Source: Liopterus haemorrhoidalis
Lineage: Eukaryota > Arthropoda > Insecta > Coleoptera > Dytiscidae
Reading direction: 5' to 3'
NCBI GenBank assembly: GCA_963971575.1
Contig: OZ020616.1
Location: 15,841,575-15,905,574 of the forward strand
DNA: 64,000 nucleotides
Shown here: piece after piece, positions 1-12,767 of the stretch
How positions within the stretch are numbered: the stretch's first letter is position 1
Layout: the number at the start of each line of letters is the position of its first letter
Program-made: the position numbers and the translations under genes
The notes under the pieces: model-generated
Seen by the model: the letters and a program-made list of their open reading frames with translations, nothing else
What the model was told of the DNA's origin: nothing
Databases searched by the model: none

Positions 1-564
1 TTTCTACAAAACAATATGAGTGAAAACAATCAAGATGTCATTGTTTATGTTTGCAGCATTTACAAAATAAATAGTACAGACATGAACCTCATGATGGAAC
101 ATGTAAATACACTCAAAAATACTCTAAATTTTCTGGATACAAGCGGAAATGTACTTTAAAATGATTTGTGTTCATGTTTGGAACAGTACTCTCTGCACCT
201 TCAAACACTTTTTCCAAAATATTTTCTGGTTTGGAAAATTCTTTTGAATTGTCTTCCTCATCAAATAAAATTTCTTTTATATTACTTAAAAGCATCCCAA
301 GACCTTCATGCGTCATTTTTATATTATCGTAAAAAACAAGTAGCAGGAGACAGACTTCATGTTATTAAACACACATAATTTATTAGATTACAAAAAAAAA
401 AAAAAAAAATGTTAGTATAACAAGAATAACTGCACAATCTGAACAAAGCGTTAGTCTTTAACTTTATTGCACAGTGGTCACGTGACAAGAAACTTGCACG
501 ACACAGAGTTAACACTGCACCGTTATGCCGAACACACTTTTACTTAACAGCAAAAATATATATG
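1..564. other. Left-edge AT-rich DNA with one unassigned short ORF
   Basis: No gene can be assigned. The - strand holds an open frame of about 90 codons ending at 113 (the ATG at 316 leaves 67 codons). It is acidic and lysine-rich, with no motif I recognise and no convincing splice sites. It may be chance, or an exon of something beyond the edge. A 17-base A tract lies near 392-408. The carboxylesterase intron probably continues through here. Confidence 0.3.
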
Positions 565-1611
565 AAAAAATTGATGTGAAGTGTGAATTTTCACACATTT
601 CAGGGTTTTGCAGGTATTTAGTAAGTGAATGATGATTATTTGGGATGCCAAAACAAATTTTATATTAAAATAATTTTTTTGTTAATTTCTCCTAACCTTT
701 CTCCAAACTCCTAATACCTTTATTTAGGTTTCTAAATATGTGCAGTATTTTTTTTATATATAGCAAGGTACATTAAGAATTTTAAAATTGCGCCTAGGCT
801 TCCATTGGTTGTTATAAGCTCCGCCCCTCTGATTTCGTGTACATTGAAACAGAATTAAATTATAATTTAAACAATTTCCACTGGTTATTAAATTTACGCT
901 TTTAGAAATTAAATGCAACATTTGCCAAAATATAGCTAGAATTTTGAAAAAATAATTTAAACAATATAAAAATTCAAAAAAAAAAATAATATTGTCTCTT
1001 CTTGCAGGGTTCGATCCCTTTCGGACCGAGTTAGTTGGGTGAAAAGCCAGCGTCATAACCACTAGACCAGCATACGCCTTCCAGTGTAGCGTGTTACAAA
1101 GCTATAACTTGTGTACATTATTAGCCAAAAAAACACAGAAAATGCGTTTTTTTCCAAAAACATAATCTGATCAAAAATTCTTGTTGTACTATTCCGGTTC
1201 ACACCAATGTACATTACTTAGAATTTTTTCAGATTTTTAGTTTAAACCATCTGGGCTACAGGGTGTGGGACAAAATTTTTTTGCACAATTTTGGCAAAAA
1301 TGGCTTCTAAATAATTTATTTTGCAAAAATAAAAATTTGATCGTTAATCCACCTACCAAGGGCTTTCATTTGATACCCTACTCAGAGTTATAAAAAAATA
1401 TATTTTTTTTTCGATGAGCACATATTTGTTTATATTTTTAGGGGGATATGTTTTTTAGATGTTTTAGTATTTTTCCTATGTGCGGGTCAAAGAGTTGTAT
1501 AAGCATGCCACATTTCAACTCTCTAGGTTTAGCCGTTTGGCTACAATTTTTCTCGAACGATATGCCAAAATGACGGAATAAGGGTTTTTTGGTCGTACCT
1601 ACAAAACCCTA
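565..1611 (-). mobile_element. R1 repeat copy A, Helentron-like non-autonomous element
   Basis: On the - strand the element starts at about 1610 with AGGGTTTTGTAGGTA and ends at about 565 with ATCAATTTTTT. Before the 3' end lies the near-complement of the start (TACCTGCAAAACCCT) and then a hairpin GTGTGAAAATTCACAC. This order of 5' inverted motif, internal body, 3' subterminal inverted motif and stem-loop is that described for Helentron-associated elements such as DINE-1. The same body recurs at 26413-27448 and 58665-59612. Copy A lacks the TCTG microsatellite seen in those two. No protein is encoded. Confidence 0.75.
1003..1076 (-). other. tRNA-like module inside R1 copy A (Glu-like)
   Basis: The - strand reads TGGTCTAGTGGTTATGACGC, an A box in a D-arm context, then an anticodon-like loop around TTTTCACCC and a B box GGGATCGAACCCTGC. 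The layout resembles tRNA-Glu(UUC). No matching acceptor stem is visible, so a working tRNA is unlikely. The module sits at the same site of R1 where copies B and C carry different tRNA-like sequences. Confidence 0.6.
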
Positions 1612-1977
1612 AAAAGAAGCTATTTTTCTCCGTTCAGTGCAGTTTTTACTAAGATAAATATTTGGGGAGCTATAGGGGAGCTACCTATAAACCAAGTATC
1701 TCACTTATTATTAACATCAAAAATATATACAAAGAAGTAGTTTCGAATAAAGAAACGTAACATCGTGTTAATTAAATGTGTTTGTAATATGCCAGTTGTA
1801 TAGTGTTAATAATGCATAAAATATTATCTTGTTTTAAATATTGTAATTTTTTTTTAATATTACATAAAAAACTTTTTTCTTTTTTTACTTTTAATACGAA
1901 GAAATATTTCGGTCACTATGATTTCATGTTAAATACAGTGTAATACAAATGTAAATTTAATATAAATGTAGTTTTAC
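1612..1977. other. AT-rich intron of the carboxylesterase gene
   Basis: No coding signal. Around 1686-1730 it holds one inverted copy of a short dispersed motif (AAGTAAATAATAAGTGAGAT in the other orientation) that recurs at 3.1-3.7 kb and 5.45 kb. Confidence 0.4.
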
Positions 1978-2218
1978 CTTAAATCTCAATTTTCCTAAAG
2001 GCGGTTGAGCGTACGGAATTCCCTCAAAAGCCAAGAAATCTCTTCCTTTTCTTGAAGTTCTAACACTACCTTTTACTAAACCATTCTTCGTTTTTACAGT
2101 ACTCACATCGTTTGCGCCCAAAACAGCTAAAATTGAAATCGTAATATAAAAGTTAATAACACAATTAAATGTTCTTACCGGCAAATAACACAATAAAAAT
2201 TAAAGTAATCTTCAACAT
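1978..2218 (-). CDS. Secreted type-B carboxylesterase, N-terminal two exons (partial)
   Basis: Two spliced exons can be read. Exon 1 (2218-2179) starts MLKITLIFIVLFA, a short basic residue then a hydrophobic core: a signal peptide. It ends with donor G|GTAAGA in phase 1. Exon 2 (2126-1978) has acceptor TTTTAG and donor AAG|GTAAAA. Together they give 63 residues. After the signal peptide comes VKTKNGLVKGSV and FEGIPYAQPPLGKLRFK, the conserved N-terminal strand and the G-I-P-Y-A-x-P-P-x-G-x-L-R-F signature of type-B carboxylesterases (alpha/beta hydrolases that cleave carboxyl esters; includes insect juvenile hormone and detoxification esterases). The catalytic Ser, Glu and His exons lie off the left edge, so the substrate cannot be judged. 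It is transcribed away from TOPBP1. Confidence 0.88.
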
Positions 2219-2744
2219 GTTTAAAACCGACTGCTGAATACAGTGTGTCTATCAGCTATTTATTTAAAATACTTATCTTGACTGACCTTTCTTATCTTAA
2301 CTGGCGCTCATGTTTTAAATTAGTTACATAAAGTACCACAGTAGCGCTAATATAGCTGTCATATTTGAATTTTATAAACGTTCATCGCTTTTTAAACTCC
2401 GATATTTTAATTTTAAACTTATATTTGTGTATATTATTGTGTTTATTAGTGTTATTAGTGTGGATTGCGTGAATAGATTTGTATTTTGAGTATTTTTTTA
2501 TCAAGTCAAGATATTTCCCGCTAATTTCAGAAGTTGACTAATTCCTAGTGATGTTATAAACTTAATTTCGGTATTTTATTTGTAATATAACAATTTTATA
2601 TACAATTAAGTCATGACTGTTTCGTTTAACAGTTGATTTTATATATATTTTATTGTGGAGGTAAGTTTTTATTAAATTTATATGTTTATTCAATATAACC
2701 TAATCATTTTCTTTAAGTAATTCTGTTTAATTTATGTTTTAGAT
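2219..2744. promoter_or_regulatory. Divergent promoter region and TOPBP1 5' UTR exon
   Basis: This interval separates the esterase start codon (2218, - strand) from the TOPBP1 start codon (2745, + strand). A strong donor GAG|GTAAGT at 2660/2661 and an acceptor TTTTAG ending at 2742 indicate a noncoding first exon of TOPBP1 ending at 2660 and an 81-82 bp 5' UTR intron. Start sites were not identified. No TATA element can be assigned with confidence. Confidence 0.45.
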
Positions 2745-2831
2745 ATGTCATCTGTAAAAGTGTATTTTGTGTTGCCTCCACGTTATGCAAATGAAAAATG
2801 TACGCCGGAGGATATGAAATTAGCTTTCGAG
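2745..2831 (+). CDS. TOPBP1: TOPBP1 coding exon 1 (BRCT0, first strand)
   Basis: Residues 1-29, starting MSSVKVYFVLPPRY. The ATG lies two bases after acceptor TTTTAG, so the start codon exon follows a 5' UTR intron. It ends GAG|GTAAAT in phase 0. The sequence is the first half of the degenerate N-terminal BRCT0. Confidence 0.85.
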
Positions 2832-5800
2832 GTAAATATATAGCGAAGTATGTTCGATAGCTTATTGTAGAATTATAGTGCTGTATTTTGATAAATAACA
2901 TAGAGGTAAACTTTATAGGCAGGTGCCACTTTACAGTCTTCAAAATATTTGCATTTAATTTTTTGATTCATCATCATTGGTTTTTACAACCCCTATACCC
3001 AGTGGGGTTATGGAGTCAGTTCGCACAAGCTGGTTGACAAATTTCCATGAATTTTGCTAGCCTGTTAGTTTGTTGGTGCCAGATTCAATAAATTTTATTT
3101 TACACTAATTGGAGTACCCGTACTACATATGGTTTTTGTAACATACATTTTAGCTGTAACGTTGACGATAAGTGAGATAGTTCAGTTTCAATTAGAACAG
3201 AAAATAATCTTTTTTTTTTAGTCTAAACCACAATTGTATATATTTTTAATGTTAAGTAAGTAAGAAGTGAGATGCTTCGTTTATAGATAGGTCTCCGCAC
3301 AGCTTCCCAAACATATATCTTATTAAAAATTGCATTGAACATAGCCGAATAGTTTCTTTTCTCATATTTATTTTTGCTGTCAAGTAAATGATAAATTTGA
3401 TATTTCAACCTTATAAGTAACACTCCCCTTGCCCCCTAAATAATCTTATTAAAAACTGTATAGAAAGGAAGAAAAAAAAAGTTGATCATACACATTTTTG
3501 ATGTTAAGTAAATAATAAGTGAGATATTTCAAGATTTTAGTTTTAGGTTGTAACTCGCCAAATATTCAACCAAAAAAGTATATAGAACAAAAAAGATTTG
3601 TTTTCTTATTTTAAACATTTTTTGTCATACACGTTTTTGCCGTTAAGTCAATAATAAGGGATGCGGACACCGTTATTTTGGACGTTTGCCATTGCTGATA
3701 GTACTAGGCTAGAATAGTACAATATAATAAGTATTAGTATCAAAAAGATACAATACTTCATGAGATATGTAAAATTATTTCATCACTCACGTGATCGCTG
3801 AAGACGGAAACAGATTGTTGAGCAGTTTCCGAAACGTCCTAAATAATTTTATATACCTCATGAAGTATTATATCTTTTTGATACTAATACTCATATTGTA
3901 CTATTCTAGCCTAGTACTATCAGCAGTGGCAAACGTCTAAAATAACGGTGACCGCATTTATATTGGACCATTGCAAAATAATTTCAAAGTTATTAATAAT
4001 AAGGTAGATACAGCCTTGGACAAATGTATGGAGCACCCTATGTTTTATTGGATTTTAGAATTATTACAGGAAAAATGGTAAATAAGATAATACATACAGC
4101 TTTTAATGACAACTTTAATCAAAATTATTAATATTTTGTTGTACCACCTCGTGCTTCAATTACCGCACGTACCCTTTTAGTCATACTGTCCACAAGTTTT
4201 CTACGTACATCAGATTGTACATTGAACTATTCGTCCACAATAATTTTTTTCAACTTTTCGCAAATTTTCAATTTGCACATTGCACAAAAGTGGCTCATTG
4301 TTTTTGGCAAACCATTCATTTGTTGCTTTGGCTTTATGACAGGGGGCATTATTTTGTTGACAAACATATTTTGGATTGTCTTCATCAAATAATTTTAATA
4401 TTGATGGCTCCGAAACTTCATTAAGAATGGTAATATAACGAGCAAAATAATGAATTCTTCGCACAAAAAGACTTCGTCTAAGCCACTGGCGCACATGCAC
4501 CCCCAGATCATGATGCTACCATCACCAGATTTGACCGTAGGGATGATGTTGTCAGGATGAAAATCTTCACCCGGCCTACGTCTTATAAAGATAGGTCCAG
4601 GATGTTCAAAAAGATGACCCACAAAAGAAAAAAAAAAAAAAAAAAAAAAAAAACAAATGTACTCTTATAAGGGCGATGGAAGAGTTTTTATTAAGAATGA
4701 TAAAATGTGTGGACAATAATGGGGTTTGATCGAACATTTGTAATATTTTTTTTCTTTGTAAAATAATTGTAAAAAGTAATAGGGGAAGTATTTTAAGATC
4801 GCAGCGCTATTTCGGCAAACTTGGAACCTTCAAAATAGACATTCGTTACATATAAACAACGTGAATTTTACTTATGGAAAATGTTTACTGGTGGTTTTTG
4901 TAATTTTGCTACAATATTAATACTTGTTTTTATGCAATTATATTTTTATGCAAACATTTTTTATAAAAAAAAGCGCGACACAATGTCTATTTCTGTAGTT
5001 CCTAAAATCCCACCAGATGTCATATCGCTTAGCAATTTTTTTTTTTCTAAATAGTCAAATAGTTTATTTTAGAGATATTTTGTTTCTTTTTTTATTGTTT
5101 TCAACGCTTGCTACGTTCAACTTTGTAAAACTTATGTTGATTATTATTTTGTAAATAAATGGTCGCCATTTTGAAATGGTTAACATAAAAATATGACTTT
5201 TTGGTGTCATTGTAAAGCGAATTTAATGTACTTTTAGGAAAAAAATATAAAATTATCGATTCTCTATTCTAGATCAAAAGTTGTCATAATTTCCGGTGAA
5301 ACCGGAAGTGCCTCAGAATTCTTATAGTAACCTTTAGATGGGCCTTTTTGTCTAGTTTAACTTTTGTTCTGAAGATTTTTTGTATCTTTACAAATAAAGG
5401 AGATTTTCGGAGTGCCCCGTTTCAAACAAACACACTGTATATATATTTCTATTAAGTCAATAATAAGGGAGGTATTTTATGTTTTTTAATAAACAGTTTA
5501 AATACCGAAACAACCCCCAAGAATAATTTTTTTTGAATGCCTTATAGCCTATGTTCGAATCCTAGTTTTACTCTATCATCATACCAAATTACGTGAAAAT
5601 ATGTCCAGTAGTTTTTGCTTGAATCTCTTGATAGACTAAACAAAAACTGATTTTTTTACGGATATTGTCTTATAGTCATCTGAAACCTGCAGAAAGCAAA
5701 TATGAGAGAAAAAAAAAAAAAAAATAGATGTAGCCTCCAATTTTATTAATATAGATTAAATCATAAGAATATTAATTGAAATACAGCTTTTTAGGTTAGG

Positions 5801-8800
5801 TTAGGTTAACTACTGCCTATAAGGCTTTTGCATACTTAACGGTTGGCCTCCAATATGTGCGGTTTATTTGCCCTGTACTGCATTCTAAAGTTTGAACGGA
5901 CTATGTAACACTCGCGAATGTAACACTCTCGAGTGTTACATTCTCGTACGCCCTTCATCATTTTATTCACTTTCTCTTTAGGTAATGACATTAATAAATA
6001 TAGTTACTGTATTTTTGTTACAGACTTGTGTTGCAAATAATGTTTCTCCCGATTGGATACCAGAAAATGATCTCTTGAAATGTTCTTTTGGTAAAAAGGA
6101 TATAGTGGTTTTTGAAAAATTTGAAGGAGAAATTTTTGAAAAAATCAGACGTATTGAAACTAACAAATGCCTGTAAGTGACAAAAATCTTCTAAACATCC
6201 ATTATTCATTATATAAAATTTATATAATTTTCATATATTAGAACTAATTTAAAATAGAATTGTTATACAGAGCGTTCATAAATGATTGATAGTACTTACC
6301 AGTGGGGCATGATAAAACTTACAAAGGTAAATTAATGAGTCATTGACAAAGCAATTTTTTAATTAAGATACCTTAGCTATTGTTTATGTAGCTATTTTTT
6401 TATTACCAATGAAGTAATGTACAAAAGTGGCAATATAGAAACCTTTTCTGATAATAAATACATTGGGAATTGTCAATGTCTGATAGCTGTCAATGTCAAA
6501 TAAATCCGTAACTACGTTTATGATTAAATGCGTCATGGATAGCTAGGGTACAAACTTTGTGATATGAAAGTTACTAACACGGCAACGCGCTATATTCAAA
6601 CGCCTATTAATCGTTAATGAAAGTTCTGTATATGATTAATATTTGCTGTATGGAATTCAGTGGTGGTCAGTGATATTTTTAGCTAAGGGTGCTAAAAAAA
6701 AAACAAACAAATAGAACTACTATTTAATCAATTAATTAGAAAATTACAAACTAAAATAGGAAGCCTTTATTGTAAGAAGGTGACAAGCTACATTTTTTAT
6801 AAAAACATACACTGATGAGTACAGGAATCTTTGAAAGATTATTTACAAGAAGCTGACAATTAGTATGCTGATATTTTGTTGATTTTTTTGATAGTTATTA
6901 ATAAAATTTCTTTGATGTTGCGAATTACCGACATTTACAATTACTTATTAAAAAATTATTACTACAATTAATAATTTTGTTTGTTTGAGTACTGCTGTAA
7001 ATTTATTTTCGCGCTCTAATTAGTAAAGATATCTACGAATCATGCCGTTTTGTTCTAATGCTTAGTTTTTTATTCAAATAATTTTGAAGGTTCGTTGTCA
7101 ACTTGGGTCACTATACGTTACTATGGGTATGCAAATAATTATAATGATATAGACAGAGAAAGCATATAGTATTGAATATCGATACTTGTAGCAACGAACA
7201 GTCACTTATCAGCAATCCGACTATATTTCCAATGTACGACACTGAATATCGGTTAACTTGGACTAAAAACAATATTTTAACAGTGTAATAGGGATGACGT
7301 TCTAAACCAATCTGAAGCAAGGACAAATAGCTCCTATCTTTTTACACACATTTTTCTACTTTGAAATAGACCATAGTTTGTTGTTACAAAAGTGAACTGC
7401 TTATACATTCTGTTAGGGCCCAGCAACTCTACCAAGAAAGTTATCCTGAAGGTAAAGACTTATAACTTAGGGTAAGAACAACCAATAGGCAAATTCAAGA
7501 GTATACCTTTCTTGTAATGGAACAGTTTTTATTACGAATGAGAAAATGTGTGGATAACAACAGCGATCATATTGAACATTTGTAAATTTTCCTTAGTTTA
7601 TTGCTAACTTTAGTCATATTTTGTTTTATTGTTTTTCCTAGTTACATAATGTTATATCTTTTTATAATTTAGTTTCTACAATTTTTATGTTATTTATTAT
7701 TTTGTAAATAAATGGTCGCCATTTTGAAATGGTTAAAATTAAAGTATGATATTTTGATATCCTTGTAAAGCTAATTTAATGTACTTTCAAGAAAAAGAAA
7801 TTAAAGTACCGATTTCCTATACTAGATAAAAAGTTTCCACAATAACAATTTCCTCTGAAACCAGAAGTGATGCAGAATTCTTATTATAGTCCTTAAGTGG
7901 GCCCTTTTGTCTAGTTTAACTTCTCTTCTGAAGAATTTTTTGTATCTTAAAATAAAGGAGTTATTCGAGGTGCGGCGTTTCAAACAAACACCCTGTATGC
8001 TTAAACATTATGGCATTTTGCTAGCGTAATATAATTTAATCTACAACTTAAAGTAGCTGGCACAAAATTTTAACTGATTTCCGGTTATAATTATTTAAAA
8101 TCACCTTATATAAATAACGATTATTAATAAAATATCGTGGGCTTACATCTAAAATCTTCTAAGTCCTATTTTCGCCTGTTTTGATTTTTTTTGTTTTATT
8201 ATTTCCGTAAAATAATACAAAAATGATAAAATAACTGTATAATAGGGTTGTAAATCGAAGGCAAAACATCGATGTTTAACATCGATGTCAACATCGGCGC
8301 CTTACTATCGAAGTTGAAAAAACATCGAAGGAAAAACATCGATGTATCGGAAACATCGATGTTTTATTAATATTAAAAAAGCTATTTATTTATGTTATAT
8401 AGGTTTTATTTAATAATGCAAAGATAAAATACGAAAAAAGTAACATATAATACACAAAAAGCATTTATTAGATTTTGAAATAAAAATATTCCTGTTTAAT
8501 AGTAATTAATTTCACATTAACATTATTATACCCAATATAATAATCCTAATTTGTACCAACAGTCTATTCCAAACGATTAGGCGGAACTAACCGCAATTTA
8601 ATTTTTGTAATTTGTCATTAGATATTTTTTTATATATTGAAGTTGACTTTTCCTGAACAAAATGATCAAAAGCTTCCATCAATCGGTAAAAATAACTAGA
8701 ACTGAAAATCTAGTTCCGCCTAAACCAAAGGAACAGACCTTACTATTTTTACATATCTAAAATGAAATATTGGATTTTATTACAATACTAATATAGTAAT

Positions 8801-11800
8801 CTTAATGTTAATTTTATATTATTTAACATAAAAATAACACTGTCATACACAATTATTTTCATACTTTTTTAAGTTGAAATAAAGTCTGTTCCTTTGGTTA
8901 CTTTTACCGATTAATTGAAGCTTTTGATCATTTTGTTCAGGAAAAGCCAACTTCAATATATAAAAAATAGCTAATGACAACTTACAAAAATCCAGGGATT
9001 GGAGGAATAACAACTGGGAAAGTGTCAACAAGACTCAAAAAGAAAAAGTGTGTTGGCGTCGTTGGTTGTTCGCATTGTTTGCAAAAATTAGAAGTTTCTT
9101 CTTATTTTTTCGTGTTCTGCTAACTGCTAAGAAGAATAAGAACTAACACTATTAGTATTGTTATATCACAATAGATGGCGCTTATATTTTGTGTACTAAT
9201 TTTAATAAAAATTTAATTTTTAAGATTCCACCTCTAGCGGTAGTTTCTGAATTTCAAAGTTTAAACATCGACATCGGTCGTAGACATCGATGTTTTATCG
9301 ATACTATCGCCAGCTGACCATCGATGGTAAAAACATCGATGTTTTTAAAACAAACATCGATGTTTTCGATACATCGATGTTTTTTCCCCATCCCTACTAT
9401 ATAATAAACATAAAATGTTTTGCCCATTGTAACTGAAATTGTATTACTGATATTTCATAAAACAGTGTTCTAAAATAATGATTGTAGCAAGTTTTTTGCC
9501 TCTCCTGAAAAGTTATGCTTCTTGGACTTAGAAGTATTTACAGGTAAGCCGACGATATGTAAGTTGGACGCTAATTTCATACAGCATTTATTAATTCCCT
9601 ATATAATATTTATTAATTTTCTATATAATAATCATGAATTTTGTGAACATCGTTTAAATATGATCCATATAAAATTAAGATATATAATTTTTAGCAGCAT
9701 TGTTGGTCCACGATGCCTAATAACTGGAGTTACTGAAGGGATTGCTATACCAAACAATGGATCTCCAATTTACACCATGGCTATGGCAAACTTGAAAATC
9801 GCTCTTTCAAATTTTCCACCTGTTAAAAAGGTATAACAAGTGTAAAAAGGTATAACAGTAGAGTTCCGCTTTTCAACGTTACCCTAATACAAGGGTGTCC
9901 TAATAACTGGTGGCCCGCGGGCCGTATGGGGTCCAATTCTAGCATTTTGGCAGCCCGAAACGACTTCTTATACTATAATAAATGTTTATTCGCACAATGT
10001 ATAAAATGTATTTATACCTCGTGACATAATCTGTTCGGGCCGCGGCGTCAAGACTTCTGCAGAGGGCGGAAAAACAATAGTCAGGCAGTAACTGTTGCAG
10101 TTAGCCAAGGCTGTGCGATAGTCGGTAGATCGATGACTCTCCGTGATTCTAAATAATATACAGGTGGGCCTTATTTTACGCCGCTTTATTTTACGCCGGT
10201 TGGCAGCGACCTTAAAATAACGCCGCTTTGAAACAGTTGAACGTCGGAGTCAGGTGTCGACGGTTCAGTGGTCGAAGCGGGGATGTCTCGTGGTTTAAGC
10301 AGTCGCAGTAATCGCACTACTGAGACGTATTCAGTTGTAAAATAAATTTAACTCGCTTAAGAGTGTCTGCTTTATGATATGTACATATTTAAATTTAAAT
10401 AAATCTAAATCTAATATTTTATATAATCTAAATTTAATAATTTTTAATTTTTCTATATTATTTTTATTAACTTACTTTTAAAATTTAATTTAAAATTATT
10501 GAGTAATAATTATAATTTTCATTTATACCAATGGAAGATATATTTACAAAACACGATAGAAAACAACGTAGGTCTATTTCGATTGAGACAAAAATTGAAG
10601 TAATTAAAAGAATAGAGAATGGTGAAACTCGTCCGAAGATTTGTAGATGCCTAAACCTACCTCCATCAACGGTGACTACAATATTGAAAAATGCAGATAA
10701 AACTAAAAAATTAAGACATTTGTAAGACAGATCATGATTGCGAACGCAGTTCAACTATAATAAAAAATATCAAAACATCTATGGAACCTTGAGCACATAA
10801 GCGTGAAAGAAAAAATAAAGAAAAATAAATTTTTAATATTCTTTCAAAGGTTTTGCTTTTATTTTTGATTATAATTTTGATTTCTGTTTTAATTTTTGTT
10901 TATTTGTATCGTATTGTTGCATTGTATTGTATGTTCTGTAATAATATTATAATTTTCTGTATATATAAGTAATAAATAAAGAAAAAACAAAAATAATTTA
11001 AAAAAAACAAAAATATTAATTCGAATAGATTGTTAATCCGTCTCTGGAATGAACATTCTTTGCTTTGATTTGCGCCGCTTTATTTTGCGCCGGTACGTAA
11101 CACCGGCGTAAATCGAGGCCCACCTGTACTCGTCACCAGAGTTTTTAAATAGCACTTTTCTATTGGGCTCAACGGCGATATTAAGTGACGCCAAGCGGAC
11201 CAAATCTGAACTCATGAGACGAGTATTGGTATTGTTTGACACATAAAATGACAAATTAGAAAAGTCATAATTTAAATTGACATTATTATTAACAACATCT
11301 TGGAGCATGTTTAGGGAAATATTGGGAGATGTCGAAATATTCGACTTAGATAATTCTTTTATTGTGCTATACCAGCCTTTCGTGTGCAAATATTCATAAA
11401 ACCGCCCTTTAATAGAATCGAGCCCAAATACCGCCCATCTGTAAATTTTCATAAGATCGCCCTCTACTAGTACAATTCTATTAGAATCGATACCAAATGC
11501 CGATCCTTTGATGATCCGCTCGTGTGCGGTGCAGACTATGTACAACTACACGCGGTGGCTCTGAGTGTGATTGTTATTTATGCACTGTAATCCCTTGTCA
11601 CCACGGAGCTTACGTTCCACTAACATACTCTGGACAAAAAAACGCGACTAATAAGATTAAGCGTATACATATTATATACAGTGGTGAACTGCCAAAATTG
11701 TTACAACCAGTTTTTTTAGGAAAATTTCACTGGTTAATAATAGGAGCATTTTTTCACTGAATAGTGAAAAGATGCTTTTGAACCTACTCTAGTCTTTCGA

Positions 11801-12708
11801 ACCTGCTCCAACACAACACAGCATTATATACATATACAAGAACAGGCATTATGTGTACATAGTGTGGAAGGAGTGATAGTGGCCAGTTATATTCGAAGCG
11901 ATCAAAGTGCTAGGAGCATATTCCAGCAGTAATCGACTGCTACTGTTTATTGCTACGCTATTAAAAAATAAATAAATATTTCGGACTGAGTGTAATCAAA
12001 ACTGCTGAACAAATAGATGGAAAACGAGGGATTACTGTACTATTATTATTTCGTATGGCCATGTCTAGGTCTTAGAGATTTTTAGGTCGCGACTAGCGTC
12101 ATCGATTACTAACTAGTAACTAACGATTACTTTTTATAGTAGACGAGACCACCGTGTCCTGTGAATATGCCGCATATTTTCGAAAATTAATTCAGAGATA
12201 TAGGCACTAATTGTAAAGAATCTGAGCCTGTGGTTGCAACAGCCAAGTTTTTTTAAAAATCTTTTTACCCATACTAGGTCGATCTCATGATTCCACACTT
12301 TTAAAGCAAGTGAGCTAACCACTACGCTGCGCAACCATAATTATATAACTGTAATAAAAATTCAAATAAAACGTTATAATGTGACATTTATCATATGTCA
12401 GTTTAATTTTTTTTTACCGTTGCTGGGTAACAAATACCTATTCACCAATCGGAACAAGGGAGTAACTTATACTGTCCTTTATCTGAAGTGTCGTTGGCCA
12501 AATAAGATATTCTGGTGTTTATTCCGATGTTTATCCTATCCGAATTTTATCCGAGCATTGTAAAAGCGATTTTTACCGGCCGCCAACATATATAAGGGAG
12601 GTATTGTGATACCGATGTATATTGCATACCGATTTTGACATTTCGAGATTTCGATGGATCTGCACGAATTGAGGGCCCTACATAACGTTTTGACTATTTT
12701 TAGCATGA

Positions 12709-12767
<59 letters not shown>

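Noticed and set aside
1003..1076. Functional tRNA-Glu gene
   Set aside because: No acceptor stem, and it is part of repeat R1.
4215..4424. + strand ORF over the Tc1 fragment
   Set aside because: Antisense of the recognisable transposase.
5791..5807. TTAGG x3 as telomeric sequence
   Set aside because: Only 17 bases; such short runs are common in insect DNA and nothing telomeric surrounds it.
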